Positions 55,501 to 64,000 of a stretch of 64,000 nt of DNA are shown here, piece by piece. The position numbers were made by a program, and so were the translations under genes. Every line of letters begins with the position of its first letter. The first letter of the stretch is position 1. The notes under the pieces are model-generated. The model worked only from the letters and a program-made list of their open reading frames with translations, was not told the DNA's origin and ran no database searches. The stretch spans positions 62,001 through 126,000 of the forward strand of contig MU623389.1 in assembly GCA_025201765.1 (NCBI GenBank), given 5' to 3'. Source of the stretch: Daldinia sp. FL1419. Its lineage: Eukaryota > Ascomycota > Sordariomycetes > Xylariales > Hypoxylaceae.

Positions 55501-57345
55501 CTAAAAAGCAATCCCCAACGGCCCACGACTCGGCGGCGCACCCGCCGCCTCGTCAGCCTTCCTGCCCACGCTGCGCCTACTCACACCCGCCTGCGGACAC
55601 TCCTGGAACGGGGTGCAATCGGGCTGGCAACTCGTTCCCTCGGGGGGCAGCTCGCCCGTCGCGAGGTACTTCTTGACGTAATCCTCGCGACACTTGCCCG
55701 GGGCGAACAGCGCGCCGTGGCCAGGGCTCTCTTGCACCAAGACGCGCGAGCCGGCGTGGTCCTTGGACATGGCGACGGCGTTGGCGTACGGCGTCACCGG
55801 GTCGTACCGGCTAGTCACGAATAGGATCGGAGCCTTGGGTTTTCCGGGAGCGCCGTTGGGGTCTGCTTCGGGCGTCGTGAAGGGCCCTGTGAAGCGGTAT
55901 TTCGGGCGGACTTTCCAGCCGACGCAGGCCAGGCGGATCTGCGCCCAGCCGGCGCCGAAGTCGGGGGATTGCTTTAGGATCTCCGAGACGTAGTTTTCGA
56001 ACTCCGGGATCGACTGGTCCATTGCCGAGTCCGCGTCTCCGCAGGCGACGGCAAATTCGGCGTCGAGCGTCCAGGTGTACGTCCTCGGGACGGTGGTAGG
56101 ACAGTACTCGGAGGCGTGCGGGGTGCCGAGGCTGGCGTATACAGTGGTGAAGTCGTCTCTCATACCGTTGGCTAGGACTTGTGCGGCGGACGCGAAGTAC
56201 TCCTGGGGCTGGTATAAGGCCTGAAATACGATGTTTGTGACGTCTGCGCGGGTAATTTCTTCGATACTGCTATTCGTGACGATTTGAGCTGGGGCTTGGT
56301 CGAGTTTGTCTAGGAAAGCCTCGACGCGAGTGCGGATGTCATCGGGGCCCGAGTCGCCGGATTCGTAGATGGCGCACTTGGAGCCACCTTCGAAGCAAGT
56401 CTTGTAAAATTGGTCGTAGTCCTTCTGGGTGTCTAGAAGGTTCTTAGACCATAACTTGATACAAATGTTAGTGTTATCAGGGTTGCGTACGTTGAGGTAG
56501 GAGGTACTTACGGCTTCATTATAGTCATGAATATCCACAACACCCTCGAGGATCATGCGGTCAATACGACCGGGGAACATAGAGGCGAAGTAGTTTCCGA
56601 GGACGGTACCGTAGGAGAAACCCCAGTACTGAATACGCGGCAGATCTTTCTCTTGGCGGTTCTGAATTCGTCGCGGGCCTCCACGCGTACGCAACTTAGC
56701 AGTAGAAGTTTCGTTACCGCGCCGGAGCTCGTCGAGTTTGTCTACGATCTGGACCATGTCCCGTGCGACACTAGCGGTGGACATGAATCCATGGATCTTT
56801 TCATCCTTGCAAAGAGTTCCGTATGCGCCAAATAGAGCAGCCTGGCGCCTAACGACGCTTTCACCGCCGCTTAAAGGTCCCATTCCACGGAGCGAGAGAG
56901 TAGTGACATCCCGAGCGAGCTCGTCGTTATAGCAGTCAGCCTTGGGTGTCGAGTATCCAACACCACGAGGGTCGAAAGATAGGATCTCGTAGTGCTTTTC
57001 ACCGTCGGCAACATTCTGCAGAAGCTCGCCAGCCTCGAGCAAAAACTCGACACCAGATCCTCCCGGACCGCCTGGGTTGGTAATAATAGTACCGCCGAAG
57101 GACGGGTCATCTTCGGGAACGGTAGCCGGGCGTGTGATAACGGCTATGGAGACCTCGGTCGCATTCTGGGCCGACTTGTTTAGCCAATCCATAGGAACAC
57201 CTAGCTTGGCACACTTAAGACCATCGTAGCAGTCGGTGTATTTTAAGGACGTAGACGCCTTTAGTTTAGTCCAGTCGAACGTTTGGGCTGTGGCATATTG
57301 CCCGGACGAAGCCACGAGGCCAATGAGAGGTGCGGTAGACTTCAT
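55501..57345 (-). CDS. Secreted serine peptidase/hydrolase, S33 tripeptidyl-aminopeptidase type
   Basis: Alpha/beta hydrolase of the TAP type, which removes N-terminal peptides extracellularly. The frame is open for 614 codons, but 56511-56455 has a GTAAGT donor, a CACTAACA branch-like site and an AAG acceptor, and its removal gives DYNEA|LWSKNLLDTQ, as expected for the family; the likely product is 595 aa. Residues 1-21 are a signal peptide. The oxyanion motif TNPGGPGGSG is near residue 90, the nucleophile in GFSYGTVLG near 247, the acid in SRYDPVTPY and the His in PGHGALF in the C-terminal TAP-like region. Several NxS/T sequons (NKS, NAT, NET, NSS) and even numbers of Cys fit secretion. The C-terminus is Arg/Ala/Pro-rich. 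Confidence 0.9.
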   Translation of the reverse strand: MKSTAPLIGLVASSGQYATAQTFDWTKLKASTSLKYTDCYDGLKCAKLGVPMDWLNKSAQNATEVSIAVITRPATVPEDDPSFGGTIITNPGGPGGSGVEFLLEAGELLQNVADGEKHYEILSFDPRGVGYSTPKADCYNDELARDVTTLSLRGMGPLSGGESVVRRQAALFGAYGTLCKDEKIHGFMSTASVARDMVQIVDKLDELRRGNETSTAKLRTRGGPRRIQNRQEKDLPRIQYWGFSYGTVLGNYFASMFPGRIDRMILEGVVDIHDYNEAVSTSYLNVRNPDNTNICIKLWSKNLLDTQKDYDQFYKTCFEGGSKCAIYESGDSGPDDIRTRVEAFLDKLDQAPAQIVTNSSIEEITRADVTNIVFQALYQPQEYFASAAQVLANGMRDDFTTVYASLGTPHASEYCPTTVPRTYTWTLDAEFAVACGDADSAMDQSIPEFENYVSEILKQSPDFGAGWAQIRLACVGWKVRPKYRFTGPFTTPEADPNGAPGKPKAPILFVTSRYDPVTPYANAVAMSKDHAGSRVLVQESPGHGALFAPGKCREDYVKKYLATGELPPEGTSCQPDCTPFQECPQAGVSRRSVGRKADEAAGAPPSRGPLGIAF

Positions 57346-59400
57346 TATATAGGTATTTACCAGTCCCGGCTCAGCTAAGACTGCAAGGAAAGGTAATCAA
57401 TATTAAACGCTGGCTGAGCCCACGGGGGCATACTTACGTGAGAAACTTGTAAGAGAAAAGGAACAAAGCTTGAAGCTTGAGAGGGTTTGAAACTTGAGAA
57501 TGGGAGACTTACCGTTATTCTTGTAGTCGGCGAGCAATAGCAGCATTGACCAAGCGATACGAAAGAGCTACGTAATAAGAGCTACTCTAAGGTTCTCGTA
57601 GGATTTTGCTAAGCCTCGTTTTTTCGGGCTTGGGTTGTATTCGCAGGTTTGTCGTTGCTATTGGAGAGAATAGTATAACGAGCGGAGAAGATCTCCAACT
57701 AGGATTGCAGGACCCGACTCATCCCGTCTCCGGGTCTCGATTCGACCGGTAGAGAGGACGCATCATTTTTCCTGCCTGGGCAAGTAAAAAGGTCGTCACC
57801 GTCTTGACTTGGACGTGATTGGGACATTTTGGTGTGTTTGAACATAAGTTCCCATGTCACTAGGAAAATTGCATTTAGTCCTCTAACCAATCATGGCCCT
57901 TTAACTTGTCAACTTATTGCCTAATACGGCATTTATAGTACCCCGCAGTTAAGTAACTAGCCTGTCGACAGCTGCTGTACGTACGTTATGTCAAGGTACC
58001 TAAGGCAATACCGCAACTCCGAGGTCTTATAAGCGATCTACTATGCAAATCTTCAAATATTTTTTAACGCAGCTGACGACCGATCCATCTCCACTATCAT
58101 CTTTCAGCTCCTCTCCACATTTCTGGCGTTTTAGTACATACCTACATACACTAGACGGTGCTGAGACTCGAGTTATTGTTCGTCGACGTTTACAGCCAAA
58201 GATCTACATTTAGCCCTGATGATCAACGCACGGCCGGGGAAGCAGGGAAGTAAGGGGAAGAAGGAGTTATAATTAGTCAAGCTACTCAGATCACCAGGAA
58301 CACGCATCATGGACTTGATCAACCGTCAGCAGCCTTTTACCTAATACATTATACATCATACATTATATGGAAATGGGCAGATTTGAGGCTTCGAAAATAG
58401 AAACTCGTTCGGGACTAGGATTTGGTTGCCATCTCCGCTTGACGTTGATTAGTTGCTATGTACCTAGGTAGGTAGGGACCTAGTATCGAACAAGGGTAAT
58501 CGACGATACGGCGTATTTGCGTATTTGATGTCAAGGCATAATTACCATTGCATATTACGGGTTGGCTTCCGGTCTATTCCGGCTATTCAGGTAATGATAG
58601 CCCGAGTCTATTTGTTACCTAGTTAACTCAATTTAAAGTTGGAAATGTAAGCGGGCGGGCGATGCACTATCACCTTTCTCTTAAGCTAGACTGCTTGGCA
58701 GATGCGACTATATTATATCTTCCCGCACCGATGACATAGTAAAAGAACTTACGTAGGACTACGTGTTTAGGCAGCTATATAATTCAAAAGAGGCCGTATT
58801 AGCTGCTACCTTGGGAGTTGAACCTTATACAACTACTACATATAACATCATAATCCAATGATAGTTAGCAACTATAATAATTCTCTTTCTTTACGTCTGG
58901 ACGCGCGTACAATAGCTAGTCGTTTCTAGGACTGCGACCCGAGTAAGAAATATATAGTATATTACTGCTCTATTTATACGATTAAACCCTTTCAATAAGG
59001 CGTATCAGTTCATAACTTACTTACCTAGCCTACCTAGTAATGATCAGGTTCGCATTCGACTTAGAGGTATAGCAGCTATTGAGCCTAATGGCATCTTACG
59101 ACGATAGTACTATGTACCTAGGTATACGAGGTTGTTATAGAGACCTGCAGCAAAAAGCCGTACCTGTTTAAGGTCATCCAATCGATTGAACTCGAGGATT
59201 TATTATTTATAGTTATCCGGATAGGAATGCCGTTATAAGTCCATCATATATTGATCATCATCATTAAACATCCTTCCAAGCTTGTTGCGGTATACAACGC
59301 GGTTCTACCACGTCTTTTCCGAAATATTCTACGAGCATCTAGCAAAATGAGCCAAGGGCCTTTTTGTACATTCCGATGTATTTGAAACAGCGATTCCTTC
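57346..59400. other. Long AT-rich spacer
   Basis: Begins with the promoter and leader of the S33 gene, which contains GTAAGT-like and YAG signals consistent with a 5' UTR intron. No other gene is seen over 2 kb. TACCTAGGTAGGTAGGGACC at 58460-58479, TTACCTAGCCTACCTAG at 59021-59037 and TGTACCTAGGTATAC at 59112-59126 repeat the spacer word. Confidence 0.45.
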
Positions 59401-60788
59401 TTATAATTCCTTTTTCTCCGGCTTAGCCTTCTTTATCGAGCCGGGCGGCGACTTAAGCCCGGCGAACACCAATAATGTAACGCCCAAGATACCTAAAGCA
59501 CCCCCGGCATACGCAACCTCTCTGCCTGCCCACCAATACACGCTGGTAAATAGAATGGGACCTAAGCCTCGCCCAAGTTGGCCGTAACTTCGAAGTATGC
59601 CTAGTTTACCTCCTCGCTCACCCTCGCTAGCTTCAAAGCTGCTCAACGTGTTGAGGCCGCTGACGACTGTGGCTGAGGTGGTGGCCAAGCATGTAGCGGC
59701 CAAATACAGCGATCCGATCGTGCTAATACGCCCAAGCATGACGAAGGCCAATAAGCATGCGGTTACACCGATCCGCACGGTAAGAAGTGGTGCAAGACGG
59801 CGGGTGACTCCGCCCTGTAAGATCGAGGCAATTAAGCCCACGTATCCTAGCAATCGGCCGTTTTGAGCCGAGTTATACTGAAAGAGATCGTACGTCATGA
59901 ACGGCAGGGAAAATTCCATCCCCGAGAAGAACAGCAGAAAAGCGAAGTGTACCAAGTTCAGCAAAAAGTGCGAATTCGTACGTGTCACCGCTACCGGCTT
60001 TGCAGCTGTCTTGTTCTTTCTCTCCGCCTGACTTGGTAGGGTTTCAGGAAGTGCAAAATATAGGTAAATCGTCTCGACCACGATCAAGGTAAGAGACACA
60101 CCCGCAGCTGTTGCGAAAGGGTTCGCGGCTACCGTCGCAATGGAGCTTAAGTACGCACCGAGGGCTGGACCAAATGTGAAAGCGATCGAGAAACAGGCTC
60201 CTATGAGAGCCATGGTCGAGCCACGGCTGGTCTCGTCTGAGATGTCGGTCGCAATGGCTGTAGCTAGCTGAACGTTGCCCTCTGATAAACCACCTACGAC
60301 ACGCGAAGCAAGGAAGGTCCTAAAATCCACAGCCACCACCCAAAGAAGAACCGACACTATATTTCCGGCCATACTGGCAAGAAGCGCGGCCCTTCTGCCA
60401 TACTTGTCAGACAAGTGCCCGATGACGGGAGATGCAATTGCCTGGAGCAGGGAAAACAAGCTCCCTAGAGCTCCGCCTAGTAGGACGATATCGTATCTCG
60501 AGTCGATCGGTTTCGCGAAGGCGGATTTGTACGCGTTGAGGCCGCCGAGGATCTGTGCCAGTAGTGTCGATTGTGAGTCGTCACCTGCTTCGCTGTTTCG
60601 GTAGAACTCGAGAAGCTTTGGGAAGAGAGGAAGGATAAAGGTAAACGATATCTGCAAATATCCGTAGTCAGCAAACGTACTATCTCATGTACTTGGCCGC
60701 GTTACGTGTGACGTACGAGGTCTAGAAGCAACGAGACGAAGATGACCTTGAGCACCCTTTTCCGGGTACTTGGTTCGACAGCTGCCAT
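59401..60788 (-). CDS. Major facilitator superfamily transporter
   Basis: Exons 60788-60717 and 60651-59401 give 440 aa. The second frame has no ATG at its start (only TTG), and splicing with donor GTACGT and acceptor TTGCAG restores a first helix, FVSLLLDL|ISFTFILPLFP, preceded by MAAVEPSTRKR. About 12 hydrophobic segments are visible. The loop between TM2 and TM3 reads GHLSDKYGRRAAL, the MFS signature GxLaDrxGrR. A Lys-rich cytosolic loop (AERKNKTAAKP) splits the two halves. The organisation resembles drug:H+ antiporter or MFSD10-like members. The C-terminus is KKAKPEKKEL, whose last four residues KKEL fit the KKxx ER-retrieval signal. Substrate unknown. Confidence 0.88.
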
Positions 60789-60815
60789 GGTGAAGTTTGT
60801 TGAGATATTCAAATG

Positions 60816-60880
60816 CACAAAATCCACGGAATGCACGGAATGCACGAAATGCACGAAATGCACGAAATGCACGAAATCGT
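60816..60880. repeat. 9-bp minisatellite upstream of MFS gene
   Basis: ATGCACGAA and variants (ATCCACGGA, ATGCACGGA) repeat about seven times just upstream of the MFS start codon, in the leader or core promoter. The four central units are identical, which suggests recent length change. Confidence 0.8.
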
Positions 60881-61436
60881 CGCAACGGACCGGCCGATTG
60901 ATACAGGTTGAAGAGGATACGAAGAAGATACAGTCAAGAAAAAGAAAAAGAAATCACGACGAAATAAATTGCAACGACATCGGATTCAAACGGGGATGCG
61001 TACGGGAATAGTTAGAAGGCCAACTATGTATTTGAAATATTTAGTGAAGCAACGGGACGAAACGAAACACAAGCGGGAGAGCAAGCGGGGGAGCTAACGG
61101 ATGCTGTACAGTGTAAGTTCCGTTCTCCGTGCAGCTACGTATTGCCTATCCTCAACGGGCTCAACAAGGATGCATTTGAAGGTAATTCAGTATATTTAGT
61201 GACAGTTGAGTGGTCATTTAGTGATGCGGGTACCACCAAACGGCCCCACAAGACCAGGTACAATACATCAATACCTTACCTTATCTTAGGCGGGGCTTGC
61301 CGGTCATCCCGCATCTTACGCGCATATATCGCATAAATCGCATAAATCTGTACAATTTTCTATTGTCCCTTCCGCTTATGATCATTTTCTTACCTAAGTC
61401 CCTGAATAACGAGATCGACTTTCTAGGAATATCAAC

Positions 61437-61506
61437 TTTTTTTTTCTTTTTTTCGAACGGGATCGAATCTAGAACTTACCTGATTCATATACCAACTGGC
61501 CACAAA
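61437..61506 (-). other. tRNA-like relic followed by an A-rich tail
   Basis: On the minus strand TGGCCAGTTGGTATATG resembles a tRNA A box and D loop, and GATTCGATCCC resembles a B box at about the right distance. Stems do not close, so it is not a functional tRNA. A tract of about 17 A with two interruptions follows directly, as in retroposed tRNA pseudogenes or tRNA-derived SINEs. This is weak evidence and could be chance. Confidence 0.3.
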
Positions 61507-64000
61507 GAGTAAGAGGCGATCGGATGGCTCGGGGCGATCTGTCCCAAAACCATTACCGTCTGACCAAACGACGCAAACATCGTGGGGGTTACCGGTCCGT
61601 TAATTGACTCCGTCCCGTTACTGGGGCTTCAGCAAAGAGGAATGATCCACGTTTTTCTTTTAACATTTGATTTGCCATGACATCAAGTGACGACGGGACC
61701 TATTGCCGTCGAGTAGAAAGGATGAAGTGCTGCCAAGAATGTTGGTCGATTCGAGTACCGCGGCCTAACTGAATATTTAGGCAGGCCGCCGACACGTATC
61801 TAATAACCACATGGCCTATTAGATACACGCTTGAGCGATTCAAGTCTTGCCCTATGTTATTCGACATAAAGCCTCGCGGGGGGGTTCTGAATTTGAAGAA
61901 AGGCGGGTGAGTGGTTGTAAATACGGTCGTGCTCAGAAGCACAGAATTTGTACCCGAATATTATGTCCAAGGGACTGTTCAACATGCCAAACCCTAGCGA
62001 GATATCCATCAAGAAAACAGCAGAAATGGTAGGACAGAAAAAACCGTCGATACTAACGTGGTAGCTCGAAGGACTTCCGACGAGAGCTATGTTTGGTGAT
62101 CCAAAGAAACATAGCTCTCTGTAAGGGTCGACAACTAATGTCCAGAGAGGTTGGACGATGCCATTTTAATAGCAAACTGAGCACGGAAAGTATCTTCGAT
62201 ATAAACCTCCGGATGAGCTTCTGTGCGGCTTATCATTAAAATACCCGGGTTTGCTTCTTGGCTTTGATTGTCAATCAACATGAGGAAGATCGACTTCGCA
62301 TTTTCTTTCGGGCTGACTCCAACCCTCTCTTATACCCGGTTCTTATATGGTAATACTTTTCAAACTTACCCACGGAGGGCCTCGTATGCTGCCTCGTATT
62401 TCATACGCCCTCGGTATCATCCTGACTTCCGTTGGAGGACGCCGGCTGTCGATGTCTTAGTGAAGTTTCACAGCAGTGCCGAGTTTATCAGCATCCAAAG
62501 GGATATCGGTAGCTCCGGGACCCATTGAGAAACTAACGTGTTCCTCCGCCAGATTATCATCAGTCTCAGTCGACTTTGACGTGGCTCTCGAGGTAATCAA
62601 CATGAGATGAGCCTTGGTGGGTCACGGCATGGCAGCGATGTTGGGGCGTCGGGGCGTGCGGGAATGATCTAACCTACCAACTCCATTCATTACATCACGA
62701 ATCGCAACGGCCGCAATGTGGCGTGTTATACGGGGAAGAAATCCTCCTCGGCTTAGTTGAGGTCAAATATTCAGATAATTCGACTATACGCATAAGGTTC
62801 CTATGAGTATGTCGAGATAGGCTATTGCGGCCGTTAGGTACCTAGCCGTAGCCGCATTGTCTAGACCAATCTCCGTCAATCTATAGCAAAGACTAACACC
62901 GAGCCGCAAGCAAGGGTTGACATTCGATCTTCCGCACAAACTACTTGTGGTCATACACGATTCTCAGCCCCCGCCTCAAAGTCCCGTGGATGACTTGTAA
63001 CTAGCCATTTTCGGCGTCGAATAATCAAACTGAGTAGATTCTTCGTGCTAGAATCTCGTTTTCCATTGTCAGCAGACAGATCTGACACCGGACTAGAGAG
63101 ATATTGTCTTACTACGTACAATTTTCCACCACTCTTGATGATGTAAGTTATTCTCGGGGGATATACCTACATTGGTACACATTCCGGAGCCCAAATTGTC
63201 CGTAACTTGGATATTTACCTATGTATAGACAAGTTTCTAGAATCAACGAAGAGCTATCTCCTCATTTACCCAACTGCCGTTAGCGTGCCCCAGATGCACG
63301 GGACCCTCAAGCTGCGCTGCAGTACGTTGCAGGGCTGGGCAATGTCTATGCCTGCTATTAATGGTATCCCTCCGAGTCAGTAGAGATGGCCCAGCCAGCG
63401 TCCAGGCAACATCCAACCAGTCACGGACTTGCGGCCCCAGCAAAGAATCAAGCCGCACCACCAAATACGAGTGAGATCGGCATTGAATACTCCCCACATA
63501 ACCTCCAAGCAACATAAACACGAGATTCAAGGCCCGCCGATGTTGCACGATACCTGTACAATGCCTTTTTGACTTACCATCCTATGTGTTTGTTTTTTTG
63601 TGTGTTTTTTTTACCTGTCCTTATGCAACCGTTGTTTACTTAGTTGATAACCGATTACTAGGTTACCAGGTGCACGACACAGTCTTGACTCTCAATAATA
63701 TAGTCGTCACTACACATGGATGGGCCCTGCATCAAACCAGGTACCTTGAGCTAACGAGTCGGCTACAAATATCAGCTATCCAGTTTACCTAAGTTAGGTC
63801 GGGTAGCCAACCAACCCGGGCTCAGGTTCCACTGAGGTGCAGCATGTCACCAACGTATGATAGCATGAACTTCAGCTTCGTAAGTAACGTACCGTAGAGA
63901 CAAAGTAGCGTAGCGCGCATGGAAGGAGCCACGATATACGAGACCCTTAGAATATCATACGCCCAAGTTGGGCAATCGGGTAGATGTATATAAAGGCGAC

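Larger units (their letters stand above)
60789..64000. other. Terminal intergenic region
   Basis: 3.2 kb without a convincing gene. It holds the 9-bp minisatellite at 60816-60880 and a tRNA-like relic at 61437-61506. A polar ATG-led frame at 62280-62528 (RKIDFAFSFGLTPTLSYTR) and fragments at 61850-62090 look faintly coding-like and could be gene remains. Frames at 63243-63548 and 63586-63792 have no recognisable content. Confidence 0.45.

Noticed and set aside
8772..60788. A secondary-metabolite cluster (SDR, hydrolase, epoxide hydrolase, MFS)
   Set aside because: The enzymes are spread over 50 kb among housekeeping genes, and there is no PKS, NRPS, terpene synthase, P450 or cluster regulator.

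Overview
The window is nuclear DNA from a filamentous ascomycete (Pezizomycotina, most likely a Sordariomycete). Protein genes carry short introns (mostly 50-80 bp) with GTAAGT-type donors, CTAAC-like branch sites and YAG acceptors. A Pal1 family member, a Nse4 subunit, Vps34 and a WDR59/Mtc5 orthologue with fungal domain layouts are present. The spacers are AT-rich and full of TACCTA / CCTAGG words. I rebuilt exon structures by hand from splice signals, phase and family conservation; no search was run.

Layout. 1-8 kb: a possible 3' gene end at the left edge, a three-exon mitochondrial-type fumarase, a decayed gene fragment next to a 13-bp minisatellite, and a four-exon peroxisomal malate synthase ending in SKL. 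8.7-20 kb: a four-exon SDR oxidoreductase, a 3.3 kb spacer, Pal1, a RecA/Rad51-like protein without a visible P-loop lysine, and a secreted two-domain fasciclin protein on the minus strand. 21-25 kb: a hypothetical gene, an alpha/beta hydrolase and a compact papain-type peptidase in AT-rich surroundings. 25.7-31 kb: divergent Nse4 (Smc5/6 complex) and Vps34 (PI3-kinase). 33-44 kb: a proline-rich hypothetical protein, mitochondrial enoyl reductase Etr1, Ubc13, and the WDR59-like GATOR2/SEA subunit. 44-50 kb: a candidate small secreted protein whose start lies in a 6-nt exon, glutamate decarboxylase with a GC-AG first intron, epoxide hydrolase, and an intron-containing tRNA-Arg(CCT). 51-61 kb: a pseudogene with only TAA/TAG stops, a hypothetical gene, a secreted S33-type peptidase and an MFS transporter ending in KKEL. 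61-64 kb: no convincing gene, one tRNA-like relic.

Most genes are unlinked housekeeping functions: central carbon metabolism (fumarase, malate synthase, GAD), mitochondrial fatty-acid synthesis (Etr1), DNA repair (Nse4, Ubc13, the RecA-like protein), and endomembrane/TORC1 signalling (Vps34, WDR59). I see no secondary-metabolite backbone, no intact transposon and no convincing new multi-gene system. The most useful leads are single-locus oddities: the RIP-like pseudogene, the GC-AG intron, the hidden first exon of a secreted protein, an SDR with a displaced active-site tyrosine, a pro-domain-less papain-fold protease, and the dispersed palindromic TACCTAGGTA words.
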